This document shows, one piece after another, positions 24,545-33,774 of a stretch of DNA of 64,000 nt. Position 1 is the stretch's first letter; each line of letters opens with the position of its first letter. The notes below the pieces were generated by a model that saw only the letters and a program-made list of their open reading frames with translations, searched no databases and was not told where the DNA came from. The position numbers were made by a program, and so were the translations under genes. The stretch is from Sulfitobacter sp. S190 (GTDB lineage: Bacteria; Pseudomonadota; Alphaproteobacteria; Rhodobacterales; Rhodobacteraceae): positions 1-64,000 of the forward strand of contig NZ_CP081125.1 of assembly GCF_025141935.1 (NCBI RefSeq). Reading direction: 5' to 3'.

Positions 24545-24648
24545 CTTTTTGCTCGCGCAAGTGGCGCCGGAGCATTTTGCCAGACACCTTTGTGTATCAT
24601 CTGCTCTGACCTTCACCCGATTGAATGACGTGCAGGGCTCGTCCCCGA

Positions 24649-24666
24649 AAGGGGAAAGCGGGCTTC
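24649..24666 (+). repeat. Leader motif copy 3
   Basis: AAGGGGAAAGCGGGCTTC, 43 bases before the ATG of the strawberry-notch helicase gene. The inner CCCC-GAAA-GGGG (24643-24654) forms a small tetraloop hairpin overlapping it. Confidence 0.5.
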
Positions 24667-24708
24667 TTGTCCTTTGGAATTCAAATCTTGAACCAAAGGA
24701 TAGACGTT

Positions 24709-27700
24709 ATGGCCAAGCCAACCCCCAACACTTGTCGCCCCAGAATCTCACGAGGCGACTTTACCAGTGTACTTGACGAGGTCGCTGCCGAGATTGAGCG
24801 AGGGCCACTGCGCAGCTCCGCCCTGGCCCGCATTATGCGAGAGGTCTTCGATGGCAGCGATGCCAGTGGTGCCTGGGATTGGCGTAAGGCCTATGACGTG
24901 ATGCAAGCCGCAGCAGTCCAGCGACTTCTGAACTCGGAAACCACTGCGGACAGTTTCACAGCGGCAAAGCTTGTCGCTTCCCGGCTCCTGACCGAGACAC
25001 GTCGTTCGGAACAGCAAATCCGGTTGCAGCAGTTCTCGACGCCACTGCACTATGCGGCACTGGTCATTCGGGCGGCAAGTATTCGCAAGGGTGAGACCGT
25101 TCTGGAGCCGTCTGCCGGGACCGGTGCGCTTGCAGCTTTCGCCGCCCGCGCAGGTGGCAAACTGATGCTCAACGAGATTGATCCGTTCCGTCGGGCACTT
25201 CTCGAGGTGGTGTTCGAGACCGAGGTGACGGACCATGACGGGGAACACATTGACGACCTTCTGCAAGCTGATACGCGTCCCGACGTCATCGCTATGAACC
25301 CACCTTTCGCGTCATCGGTCGATCGTTCCCGCGACAAACATATCGCCGCGAAGCATCTCATTGCGGCCGCCAAGCGCCTCGCACCGGGCGGGCGGCTCGT
25401 GGCCATTATGCCGACGGGCTTCTCCCCGCAGCGTGATGCGTCATATTGGGATCGGGCATGTAACCTCCTGACGCCGCGCCTCGCGCTAACTGTACCAGGA
25501 CAGGTGTATCGCAAGCTCGGCACAAGCGTGGACACGCAATTATTGGTATTCGACAAAGTCCAGGATGACGGCGAGATGCTGTCCGCCGCAGTCGCGAGTC
25601 TGGATGATGCATTGCAGATCGTCGATCAGGTTTCAGTGACGCGCAGCGAGACAACCAATCCGCAAGCTTATGGAAGCGTGCCTTCCAGAAATCCGCGTGC
25701 TCAAGTCACCAGACCACCTGCTCGACTAACACCAAAATCGCCGCAGCCATCTGCGGGTCCAGCAAAGCGCGCCGTTCTACCGCTAGCGTTCTCTGCTCTG
25801 GACACGGCCCGCGAGAACGCCCCCATCTCCGACATCTACGCGAAGTATCGCCCGCAGCGGATCGATATTGTGGGCGCACAGGAACACCCAACGCCGCTCG
25901 TTGAAAGCATTGCTATGGCCTCGGTCGCACCACCAGTGCCGTCTCTCGAGGCCGCGAGCGAGTTGCTCTTGCCGGGTCGCCTCATCACGGAAGGCCATCT
26001 CTCTGAGGCGCAGCTTGAAACCATCATCATGGCAAACGACGGGCATGGTCGCGACCTGCACGGGTCGTTTACGATCAACGATGATCAGACGAGGATGCAG
26101 CGCGACGACGACGATCCCGACGCGCGCGCCTATCGCCTTGGATACTTTCTGGGCGACGGAACGGGGTGCGGCAAGGGCCGGGAGTGTGCCGGGCTCATCC
26201 TCGTCAATTGGCTGGCGGGTCGTAGGAAAGCGCTATGGATTTCCAAGTCAGCGACCTTGATCGAGGATGCGATCCGCGACTGGACCGATCTCGGCGGTTC
26301 GCCCGCTGATATCCAAGCAATTTCGAAGTGGAAACCAGACCAGCCCATCGCGATGGGGGACGGCATCCTATTTATCACCTACGCGACGCTGCGCTCTCAG
26401 GGCAAGTGCGGCACCACGCGGCTCAGCCAGATCCTCGCGTGGCTGGGAGAAGATTTCGACGGTGTCATGGCGTTCGACGAAGCCCACGCCATGCAGAACG
26501 CCGCCGGATCGGCAGAGGGCAGGGGGGTCATGCCCTCTCAACAGGGTCTGGCCGGTCTGCGCCTGCAGCTCGCGGCACCGCGCGCGCGGGTGCTTTATGT
26601 CTCAGCAACCGGTGCAACATCGGTGCACAACCTGGCCTACGCGTCTCGTCTCGGACTTTGGGGCCAAGGCCCTGAATATCCTTTCCCAAGCCGAGAAAGC
26701 TTTGTCTCAGCCATGGAAGCAGGTGGTGTCGCCGCGATGGAGGTTGTGGCACGCGATCTGAAAACCCTCGGTCTCTACACGGCGCGGGCGCTCAGTTTCG
26801 ATGGCGTGGAATACGATGTGCTCGAACACGCGCTCACCTCGGCGCAGACAGAGATTTATGATGCCTATGCCGGTGCCTTCCGCAAGATTCATCAGAACCT
26901 CGAAGCGGCCCTCACCGCGACGGGCGTCAATGACGCCTCTGGCGAAACCAATGTGTCGGCCGCCAAGGCCTCCGCCAAGTCCCGCTTCGAGAGCACGAAG
27001 CAGCGCTTCTTCAATCATCTCCTGATGGGGATGAAAGCTACCACGATCATTCGTGCCGTCGAGAACGACGTATCAGCAGGATATGCCTGTGTCGTGCAGG
27101 TGGTCTCCACGGGAGAGAGCCTCTTGAAACGACGTTTGGAGGCGATGGACCCCGAAGATGAGTTGGTCGAAGGGGCCCTGACGCCGCGGGACTATGTGCT
27201 CAGCTATCTCGAACAGGCGTTTCCAATCCACACGCAAAAGCTGGTCGAGATCGACGGCAATATGGTGGCCGAGCCGCTCCGCGATGACACTGGCGCGCTG
27301 GTCGTCTCACGCGAGGCGCTTGGCTTACGCGATGCGGCCATGACGGAGTTGATGACGCTGGCGCCGATCCCCTCTGCGCTCGACCAGATCCTCTGGGCTT
27401 TTGGCGACGAGGCCGTCGCAGAGGTCACGGGGCGGTCTATCCGCCCTTTGAAGGCCGAGGATGGTCATCTTTTCATCGAGAAGCGCTCCGCCAGCAGCAA
27501 TTCATCCGAGACCCAAGCCTTCATGGACGGCGAAAAGGATATCCTGATCTTCTCCGATGCAGGCGGCACGGGACGCTCCTATCATGCAGCGCAAACGGCC
27601 AAGAACCAGAAACGCCGCCGACATTATCTGCTTGAGCCTGGCTGGCGCGCCGATGCGGCCATCCAAGGGTTGGGCCGGACGCACCGATCCGCGCAGGTCA

Positions 27701-28974
27701 GCGCGCCCTTCTTCCGGGTCTGCACCTCTGATGTCCACGGCGAAAAACGCTTCACCTCGACAATCAGCAAGCGGCTCGACCAGTTGGGCGCACTCACCAA
27801 AGGGCAGCGCGAGACCGGATCGCAGGGCATGTTCCGCGACGAAGACAATCTCGAAAGTCCGATCGCGCGGGCCGCACTCCGCGGCTATTATGCTGATCTG
27901 GCAGCCGGGCGGGCCGAGGCCATGAGCTATGACGATTTCACCGATTGGACCGCCTTGCGTTTGATCGACAAGGACGGTGTGCTGCTCGAAGAGCTGCCGC
28001 CAATCCAGCGGTTTCTGAACCGGGTACTGGCCCTGCCGATCCACATGCAGAACGCGCTCTTTGCGGAGTTCATGAGGCGGATCGCCGATCAGACTGAACG
28101 GGCGCGTGCTGCGGGCACATTGGACCTCGGCGTTGAAACCCTGCGCGGTGAGGCAATCCAACAGACCTCCGTCGAAGACCTGTGGACCTGTCCTCAATCT
28201 GGTGCCGTCACTCGGATCGTTGGGCTTGAAGTCACAGACCCTGTGTACATCCAATCAGCAGCAGACGCTCTCGCACGCAACTCAAACAGACTGCCCATGG
28301 TGAACCGCGCATCGGGCCGCGCCGGACTGATCTCGTCCAGACCAATGCAAATGTATGACGAGGACATCGTGACCCTCATGCGCAAGGTGACGCGGCCAAC
28401 CGGCAAGACCTATCTGGACGAAAGTGCGTTCGAGAAATCCGCTTGGGAGAATATCGACAGAGAAGAATTTGCCCGCCTATGGACGGCCGAAGCGGACAGA
28501 CTTCCGAGAACCACGACGACGAAGCTGTACCTGCTCACCGGTCTCTTGCTCCCGATCTGGAAAGACATTCCTTCGGGCAATGAGCGTATCTATCGGGTCA
28601 CACCGGACGGATGCGCCAGCATGATCGGCCGCACAGTCAGCGAAGAAGGGGCGGCCGCATTGCGCGCAAGGTTCCTCATTGGCACGCCACAAACGCCTTC
28701 AGAAATGGTCGCGGCAGCACTTGGGACCACGGCGACGGTGGACCTTGGCCGTGGTTTGACGCTCACGCGGCGGCGGGTCGCGGGCGAGGTCCGTCTTGAA
28801 ATCAATGGTGCGGACAAGAGCGCTATCGAAGCTCTTAAAGCCGAGGGCTGCTTCACAGAAATCATCGCCTTCCAGTTGCGGGTGTTCGTCCCACATGGCG
28901 ATGGAGTTGATACCGAGGCCATTCTGGCGCGCATCACAGGCGCGCGTGACGGCGACGCCCGCACCGCCGCCTGA
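24709..28974 (+). CDS. Methyltransferase-fused strawberry-notch-like helicase
   Basis: A 1,421-residue protein starting at ATG 24709 behind AAAGGA. Residues about 100-300 are an N6-adenine-type methyltransferase region: VLEPSAGTGALAAFAAR (SAM motif I) and DVIAMNPPFASS (motif IV). A strawberry-notch SF2 helicase core follows: Walker A in GDGTGCGKGRECAG (about 483), the DEAH box in GVMAFDEAHAMQNA (about 590), and the helicase-C signature FSDAGGTGRSYHAA through GWRADAAIQGLGRTHRSAQ (about 950-1000). Such fusions are conserved on plasmids and ICEs of Rhodobacterales. They may protect or remodel element DNA. The methyl-transfer and helicase activities are inferred from motifs. Confidence 0.88.
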   Translation: MAKPTPNTCRPRISRGDFTSVLDEVAAEIERGPLRSSALARIMREVFDGSDASGAWDWRKAYDVMQAAAVQRLLNSETTADSFTAAKLVASRLLTETRRSEQQIRLQQFSTPLHYAALVIRAASIRKGETVLEPSAGTGALAAFAARAGGKLMLNEIDPFRRALLEVVFETEVTDHDGEHIDDLLQADTRPDVIAMNPPFASSVDRSRDKHIAAKHLIAAAKRLAPGGRLVAIMPTGFSPQRDASYWDRACNLLTPRLALTVPGQVYRKLGTSVDTQLLVFDKVQDDGEMLSAAVASLDDALQIVDQVSVTRSETTNPQAYGSVPSRNPRAQVTRPPARLTPKSPQPSAGPAKRAVLPLAFSALDTARENAPISDIYAKYRPQRIDIVGAQEHPTPLVESIAMASVAPPVPSLEAASELLLPGRLITEGHLSEAQLETIIMANDGHGRDLHGSFTINDDQTRMQRDDDDPDARAYRLGYFLGDGTGCGKGRECAGLILVNWLAGRRKALWISKSATLIEDAIRDWTDLGGSPADIQAISKWKPDQPIAMGDGILFITYATLRSQGKCGTTRLSQILAWLGEDFDGVMAFDEAHAMQNAAGSAEGRGVMPSQQGLAGLRLQLAAPRARVLYVSATGATSVHNLAYASRLGLWGQGPEYPFPSRESFVSAMEAGGVAAMEVVARDLKTLGLYTARALSFDGVEYDVLEHALTSAQTEIYDAYAGAFRKIHQNLEAALTATGVNDASGETNVSAAKASAKSRFESTKQRFFNHLLMGMKATTIIRAVENDVSAGYACVVQVVSTGESLLKRRLEAMDPEDELVEGALTPRDYVLSYLEQAFPIHTQKLVEIDGNMVAEPLRDDTGALVVSREALGLRDAAMTELMTLAPIPSALDQILWAFGDEAVAEVTGRSIRPLKAEDGHLFIEKRSASSNSSETQAFMDGEKDILIFSDAGGTGRSYHAAQTAKNQKRRRHYLLEPGWRADAAIQGLGRTHRSAQVSAPFFRVCTSDVHGEKRFTSTISKRLDQLGALTKGQRETGSQGMFRDEDNLESPIARAALRGYYADLAAGRAEAMSYDDFTDWTALRLIDKDGVLLEELPPIQRFLNRVLALPIHMQNALFAEFMRRIADQTERARAAGTLDLGVETLRGEAIQQTSVEDLWTCPQSGAVTRIVGLEVTDPVYIQSAADALARNSNRLPMVNRASGRAGLISSRPMQMYDEDIVTLMRKVTRPTGKTYLDESAFEKSAWENIDREEFARLWTAEADRLPRTTTTKLYLLTGLLLPIWKDIPSGNERIYRVTPDGCASMIGRTVSEEGAAALRARFLIGTPQTPSEMVAAALGTTATVDLGRGLTLTRRRVAGEVRLEINGADKSAIEALKAEGCFTEIIAFQLRVFVPHGDGVDTEAILARITGARDGDARTAA

Positions 28975-29081
28975 CTGCACAGCTGCGTCGGCACGCCACC
29001 CACTGAAATCGCAAACGCAAGACACGGCCCTGGCGTCAAGGGGTCAGGCAGCGCTGTGCACATCTCTCAAAAGGAAACATC

Positions 29082-29525
29082 ATGAACATCGCAGACATCA
29101 AAGCCGCCGTGGACCACGGCAAGACCGTCCATTGGGCGAACGAAGGTTATGTGGTCCACAAGGACGCCCTTGGCCAATACCTGATCACCTTCACAGCAAA
29201 CGGCAGCACAATTGGCCTGACGTCCCGGGACGTCTCGCGGTTGAATGGAGACGAGGCAGAGTTTTTCGTCTCGCGCCCTGATCTGGGACTGACCATTCAC
29301 TGCGCAGAATGCGGCAGTGAAGATGTCATGCGGGACGCATGGGCGGTATGGGACTCGGAATTGCAGCTCTGGGAAGCTGCCGATCTGCAGGATCATGCCT
29401 ATTGCAACACCTGTGACGGGGAAACGCGGCTCGTTGACCGTCCCGTTCGGGAGTATGGGACAGCCCCTGAAGGGGAAGCGATGGACGACATTCAGAAAAG
29501 ACCTGTTCAAGCGTTTGAACAGTAA
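29082..29525 (+). CDS. Small zinc-ribbon-like protein
   Basis: A 147-residue protein starting at ATG 29082 behind AAAAGGAAA. The N-terminal 65 residues form a small beta-rich unit (KTVHWANEGYVVHKDALGQYLITF). Two Cys pairs, CAEC near residue 74 and CNTC near 108, flanking a Trp-rich stretch look like a zinc ribbon. This could bind DNA or a protein partner. It is adjacent to the helicase and before the DUF736 gene in the backbone block. Function unknown. Confidence 0.65.
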   Translation: MNIADIKAAVDHGKTVHWANEGYVVHKDALGQYLITFTANGSTIGLTSRDVSRLNGDEAEFFVSRPDLGLTIHCAECGSEDVMRDAWAVWDSELQLWEAADLQDHAYCNTCDGETRLVDRPVREYGTAPEGEAMDDIQKRPVQAFEQ

Positions 29526-29593
29526 GGCGGTAAGTCCCCGAACGTGCAACCTGCCAAACTGAGCGGCAGAGCAGGCTGATACGGCTGGAAAGA

Positions 29594-29610
29594 AAGGAAA
29601 GCAGGCTTTC
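29594..29610 (+). repeat. Leader motif copy 4
   Basis: AAGGAAAGCAGGCTTTC lies about 90 bases before the DUF736 gene. The flanking sequence (AAAGAAAGG... CTTTCTGGGG) can pair into a short hairpin. Confidence 0.45.
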
Positions 29611-29699
29611 TGGGGTTTGATCCCATGAGGGGTCGATAAAGCAATCCTGGATGTTCTGGCCGGAGGTCAGGCACCACCAACCCAAGAAGGATAAGACCC

Positions 29700-30428
29700 A
29701 TGTTCGCAGGAACCCTGACGAAGACCACTGAGACCGAAACCGTTGCATTCATCGGCATGATCCACAGCACCAAGTTCGACATCGCCATCCAGCTGGAGCC
29801 CCGGCCCAAGATGTCCGAGCGCAGCCCGGACTATGATGTGACCGCTGTGAACAAATCCGGCCGTAAGGTGCGGATCGGCACGGCGTGGAACGAGACCGGC
29901 AACACAACCGGTAACCCGTATATCTCAATGCAGATGGACGTCGGCATTGGTCCGTTCCGCGTCAACGCGGTGCAGAGCCAAGAGGCGCGCCAGTCGAACA
30001 GCGGCGAGTTCGAGATCATCCCGCTGGTCTCCAACGGCACTATGAAGTCCGGGTCCATTTCGGGCGAATTGACCGCGATGGATGCGGACAACGCCTTCGC
30101 CGGCTACATCGCCAACATGATGTTCGATCTGGACTTCATGCTGATCGAGAACGGCTACAAGACGGAAGAGACCCATGCTGATTACCGGATCGAGGTCAGC
30201 TCGCCGCGCGGAACGCCGATCCGCGTTGGGTCCGCCTGGATGGCCAAGAGCAATCGGACAGGCAACGACTATGTCTCGCTGCTGATCAACACGCCCGACG
30301 GCGATCTGCGCGTCAACGCGGTGCAGAACGATGAGCAACGCGGCGGGAATACGTTCTCGATCATCCCGTTCATTGATGGGGGAGAGCAGCAGCAAGAGGC
30401 AGGTGTCGGGCTGTCACTGGTGGCTTAA
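29700..30428 (+). CDS. Tandem DUF736 protein
   Basis: A 242-residue protein made of two DUF736-like halves. In the first, VRIGTAWNETGNTTGNPYISMQMD and FRVNAVQSQEA; in the second, IRVGSAWMAKSNRTGNDYVSLLIN and LRVNAVQNDEQ. Most DUF736 proteins are single-domain (about 100 residues), so this is a duplication. The family is common on alphaproteobacterial conjugative plasmids and has a small beta-barrel look; a role in single-strand binding has been supposed but is not established. A strong terminator follows, so it ends its transcript. Confidence 0.85.
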   Translation: MFAGTLTKTTETETVAFIGMIHSTKFDIAIQLEPRPKMSERSPDYDVTAVNKSGRKVRIGTAWNETGNTTGNPYISMQMDVGIGPFRVNAVQSQEARQSNSGEFEIIPLVSNGTMKSGSISGELTAMDADNAFAGYIANMMFDLDFMLIENGYKTEETHADYRIEVSSPRGTPIRVGSAWMAKSNRTGNDYVSLLINTPDGDLRVNAVQNDEQRGGNTFSIIPFIDGGEQQQEAGVGLSLVA

Positions 30429-30461
30429 GCCGTAGACAGTTCGTACAAGCAAGATTGAGAA

Positions 30462-30493
30462 GGGGAGCCGTGGTGACACGGTTCCCCTTTTTT
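30462..30493 (+). terminator. Strong rho-independent terminator after DUF736 gene
   Basis: GGGGAGCCGTG, loop GTGA, then CACGGTTCCCC followed by TTTTTT. It lies 34 bases past the stop codon and is the clearest terminator in the window. Confidence 0.85.
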
Positions 30494-30585
30494 CGTGCTG
30501 GTTTTTCAGAGAGCGATCTTCGATGGCATTTGTCGCCGACTTTTCGGACCTTCTACGAACGTCCGAAAAGCAGGTTGAACAAATG

Positions 30586-31299
30586 TTAAGCTGCCGTCGC
30601 GAGTTGGACTTCGCCGTCATGTAGGAAGCATCGCTTGTCAAAAAGCGACAGATCGACGGGGTTTGGCAGCCGTATGTCCTCAATGCTTGGCATGTTAGTA
30701 GAAGATAGCTCGAAAACGCGGTCGATTTGTGAGATCATAACAACAATCGCCCCGCGTTTTACGGCAAATTCTTTTAGTGCCCTGACTTGTTCTACAAGCG
30801 GAGGGTTGCTTCGCTTTTGATCCAAGAGCTGTAGGTAATCGACAACGGCAAGCGCAGGATCCGGCGCATTTCTGAGGCGTTCAATGATATGCGCTGCGCA
30901 GATATCGTCCGAGGTATCGACGAAGACTGGACGTTCATGTTCCTTGGGGTCAAAACCAAGTTTTTCAAACCGATCCCAGACATCCGCTTCATTGTAGTCC
31001 AATGAGAAAACATAGCCTGTCCGATTACTCTTCTCTGCCAATGCAGTCAGTTCCAATCCAAGAAGAGTCTTACCGTGGCCGGGGCGCGCACCGATCAGTA
31101 CCATATCGCCTGGATTGAGCTGGCTCATGACCTCCTTGGCTGGTGTCGTTTTGGAGTAGCTGAACGCCAAGTGGCTCCAGTCTTTGAAGCCTTCGTTTTT
31201 GGCCATCTGATTGAGTGCTTCGTGAAGCCTGATTTCATTGTCGCGTGCCAGCAATTTTGCCTGACGCTTAAGTTTGTAGATTGGTGATGAAAGTCTCAT
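30586..31299 (-). CDS. DnaB-type RecA-fold ATPase
   Basis: A 237-residue protein resembling only the C-terminal ATPase of replicative helicase DnaB. Walker A is GARPGHGKT (about residue 69), Walker B is LAVVDYLQLLDQ (about 150), and VVMISQIDR (about 187) matches DnaB motif H3/H4. The N-terminal 50 residues are basic and helical (YKLKRQAKLLARDNEIRLHEALNQMAK). It is half the length of DnaB and lacks its primase-binding N-domain. It faces left, opposite to the backbone operon. It may help element replication or transfer; the substrate is unknown. Confidence 0.75.
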   Translation of the reverse strand: MRLSSPIYKLKRQAKLLARDNEIRLHEALNQMAKNEGFKDWSHLAFSYSKTTPAKEVMSQLNPGDMVLIGARPGHGKTLLGLELTALAEKSNRTGYVFSLDYNEADVWDRFEKLGFDPKEHERPVFVDTSDDICAAHIIERLRNAPDPALAVVDYLQLLDQKRSNPPLVEQVRALKEFAVKRGAIVVMISQIDRVFELSSTNMPSIEDIRLPNPVDLSLFDKRCFLHDGEVQLATAA

Positions 31300-32099
31300 C
31301 TTGAACCTTCTCTTACGAGCGGTATCCGCAATCCCTCCTTATGCGCATGCTCGAACAGGTTAGGTTCGAAGTGGTATCGCCCCGCATGTCAAATGCTGCC
31401 CCGGTGGAGGGGGGAGGCCCGAGCAGGGCCGCCATGAAAAGTTACCCTCATCGCTAAGAAAACTCAATTGGGTTTTGGTCAATCGCCGCAGCCAGACGAA
31501 TGAACAGAACGGGCCCGAAGCCTTCCGTTCTCTCATCTCGGAGACGTTTGCTTCATTGGCTCGTCGACCTCCCCAGCTCGGCTACGCGTGTCGCAGGGGA
31601 GAACGGCCCTTCGGTCCGTCGCGCATTCGGCCATTCGGCCTCACCGCGGCGTTGCACCTGGCATCCCGGTTTGTCCGTCTCGCGAGCGCGTCGGCACGCG
31701 GCCACGGCTCCGGCCTGCGCTCTGGTCTGTTTTGCTATGTGCAAAACGATCCCGCCGCTTCGTCCTCCCCCCGTGTCCGGCACCGCCGTTTGCCTGCTCG
31801 TGACGGTCAAACCTACCGTCAAAACACACACACATGAGCGTGGAAGCATATCCTCCGGATGGCCCCCAAATCAGCCCGCGTCAAGGATCGCAAAACTTTT
31901 CGGCGAGGGCGGGGCCAGTGGCTTTGGGCGGTCCCGTGCTTGAGGGCGTGCATGTGTCATGTGTGGCACGCGGAAAACTTTTGCGCCCGGCAAGCCGGCG
32001 GCTGCGCCGTCCCTGACCCGGACAGATTCGGTGAACCAGTTTTCGGCCATGCCACCACACTCACGTGGTGGTCGAACAACCGAACTCTGGAGAACAGAC
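31300..32099. other. 800-base GC-rich intergenic region
   Basis: Several overlapping ORFs here are short, biased toward Arg/Pro/Ser and unsupported by ribosome sites, so I read the region as non-coding. It holds an AAAAC..GTTTT dyad around CAATTG at 31459-31476 and an 8-base tandem repeat ATTCGGCC at 31625-31640. No origin motif could be proven. Confidence 0.4.
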
Positions 32100-33029
32100 A
32101 TGGCATACGACCAAGCGAACACTTACGAGACAATCGAACTCTTTGGCCTGACGGAGAAAGACGCACAACTTCCCATCCCCGGCGACGACATTCTGAAGGA
32201 CAGCATCATCCGGGAGACTTTCGAGACCCTCCTCGGGCAATTGCGCAATACCGGTCTGGAGGCCGAGATCGAGCCACTCGCCCATGGGCTCGCCACGATC
32301 CTGCAGCGCCGCAAGGTCGTCCTTGGCAAAGAAGTCGATCGGACAGCCGACAAGATCGGGGCGCTGGCAAAATGCCACGATGGATCCGAGATCGCAGAAA
32401 CCGCTCTCGAAGAGGCGCAGGCGCGCTTCCTGCACCTTCGGGAGATCGTCGATGCAATTGAGGTGATGTCCGAGGCGGCCGCAGAGTGCTACGAGTTGGA
32501 GACCGGCAAAGGCTTTATCCCGGCTGCAGGCTCGCGGGCGAGCGTCCGCGCGCAGGAGACTGGAGCCGTCTTCGAGGCCAAGCAACTCCTCGAGCAACAT
32601 GACCGAGAAACTGCCGCCAAGTCGAAAGTCGAGGGTGTGCCGCTCATTGTCTCAGGCGCCACCGACTGGACTGACATCGACGTCATCTTCCACACGCTCG
32701 ACAAGGTTCGGGACCGCATCAAACAGACCCGCAATCAGGACATCTTCCTCTGCCATAAGGGTGGCAAGCACGGGGCGGAAATAATCGCGGCTCGGTGGGC
32801 CCGGGCACGCGGAATTGCGCAAGCACGCTTCGATCCGCGCTGGTCCGCACATGGACGGGCGGCACCCTTCAAGTGCAACGACGAGATGCTCGACGACAAG
32901 TTCGCGGCAACGGGTGTTGTGCTCTTCGGCGGCAACGGGGTCGCGCTGAACCTCGGGCAGAAGGCGGAGGCGAAAGGCCTGACGGTGATGCGGGTCGCAG
33001 ACCCGGCCAAAGCACCGGCAGAGACGTGA
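32100..33029 (+). CDS. DUF2493 domain protein
   Basis: A 309-residue protein starting at ATG 32100 behind GGAGAACAG. Residues about 1-170 are helical (an extended four-helix-like region with EALEEAQARFLHLREIVDAIEVMSEA). The C-terminal 130 residues form a Rossmann-like DUF2493/YspA domain: VEGVPLIVSGATDWTDIDVIFHTLDKV, then IFLCHKGGKHGAEIIAARWARARGI, and ATGVVLFGGNGVALNLGQKAEAKGL. DUF2493 is related to the SLOG/DprA-type nucleotide-binding fold. It is a regular member of Rhodobacterales plasmid backbones. Ligand and role unknown. Confidence 0.82.
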   Translation: MAYDQANTYETIELFGLTEKDAQLPIPGDDILKDSIIRETFETLLGQLRNTGLEAEIEPLAHGLATILQRRKVVLGKEVDRTADKIGALAKCHDGSEIAETALEEAQARFLHLREIVDAIEVMSEAAAECYELETGKGFIPAAGSRASVRAQETGAVFEAKQLLEQHDRETAAKSKVEGVPLIVSGATDWTDIDVIFHTLDKVRDRIKQTRNQDIFLCHKGGKHGAEIIAARWARARGIAQARFDPRWSAHGRAAPFKCNDEMLDDKFAATGVVLFGGNGVALNLGQKAEAKGLTVMRVADPAKAPAET

Positions 33030-33035
33030 AATTAG

Positions 33036-33060
33036 AGGGTCGCCTTCGGGCGGCCCTTTC
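33036..33060 (+). terminator. Terminator after DUF2493 gene
   Basis: AGGGTCGCC, loop TTCG, GGCGGCCCT then TTC: a nine-pair stem with a short T run, seven bases past the stop codon. Confidence 0.65.
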
Positions 33061-33316
33061 GTCATTTCTCACGATGGGGGCTGAGACGTAACGGCTCGAG
33101 CGCGTCGCAAGGAACGAGGGGCTGCTGACAGTTCCAAACGCTCCAGTTTTGGTCTGCGCACTTTCGGTCACAAACGACGTCAACCAATCGAACGTCGGGC
33201 GGTCTTGCCAACACGAGCGCGTATTCGGTTGCGGCCAACCGAAGTCGTTTCGGTTCCACCAACAGACCTGCCCGTCAGCCTCAAGGGGGCCATCCACAAA
33301 AACAGTCAGGCTGTGC

Positions 33317-33437
33317 CTGCCGGTTTTTCCGGCAGAGATTTGGCAAGCCAAATCTGGCCGCCCTTGACCCTGCCGGTCAGGCCCGTTTCCGAGGTTGCGC
33401 CCTCCCCCTCGCTTGCCGCCGAAAACGGTGTTTTCGG
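33317..33437. other. Candidate origin of transfer (oriT): clustered inverted repeats
   Basis: Within 121 bases there are three perfect inverted repeats: CTGCCGG-TTTTT-CCGGCAG (33317-33335), AGATTTGGC-AA-GCCAAATCT directly adjacent (33336-33355), and CCGAAAAC-GGT-GTTTTCGG (33419-33437). Between them, TGCGCCCTCCCC (33396-33407) resembles the nick-site core of IncQ-type oriT as I remember it. The region lies in a 745-base gene-free stretch just ahead of the relaxosome genes, the usual place for oriT. Confidence 0.5.
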
Positions 33438-33673
33438 TCGGAAGCTCGGGCGGAGGACGTCCAGGTGGTGGCAGACGTGCGGGTTGTCTAAGACGGGTTG
33501 GAAAGACTTCTGCCGCTCTCCGACGGTGTGTCTTGCGCGCCGGAAGCCTTCAGGTGACCCGGCGCCATTTTGCGACGTGCAACGGACGCTTTCCTCAAGG
33601 TGAAGAGAATACCGAGAGCGGCTGCGAAACGGGCGGTTCGAGCGCACAGCAAGCGGTCCAGCAACGAAAAAAT

Positions 33674-33703
33674 ATCATAAGACCCGTAAGTATATGATTG
33701 ACA
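33674..33703 (+). promoter_or_regulatory. Probable promoter and operator of the mobilisation operon
   Basis: ATCATA (33674-33679) and TATGAT (33693-33698) form an inverted repeat whose right arm overlaps a consensus -35 box TTGACA (33698-33703); an AT-rich stretch TATTATACG follows. The position, about 70 bases upstream of the MobC-like gene, suits autoregulation by that HTH protein. Confidence 0.45.
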
Positions 33704-33774
33704 CATTATTATACGAATGGCGATAGTGAGGGTCAATGGCGGAAGTTGGCAGGAAATAGGGGGTCTTTCTTCGC

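Noticed and set aside
31475..32016. Several overlapping ORFs of 60-147 residues in the gap after the DnaB-like gene
   Set aside because: Overlapping in many frames, Arg/Pro/Ser-rich and lacking ribosome sites; typical of GC-rich non-coding DNA.
33149..33697. ORFs across the region upstream of the mobilisation genes
   Set aside because: Overlapping readings on both strands over inverted repeats; the repeats fit oriT better than coding DNA.
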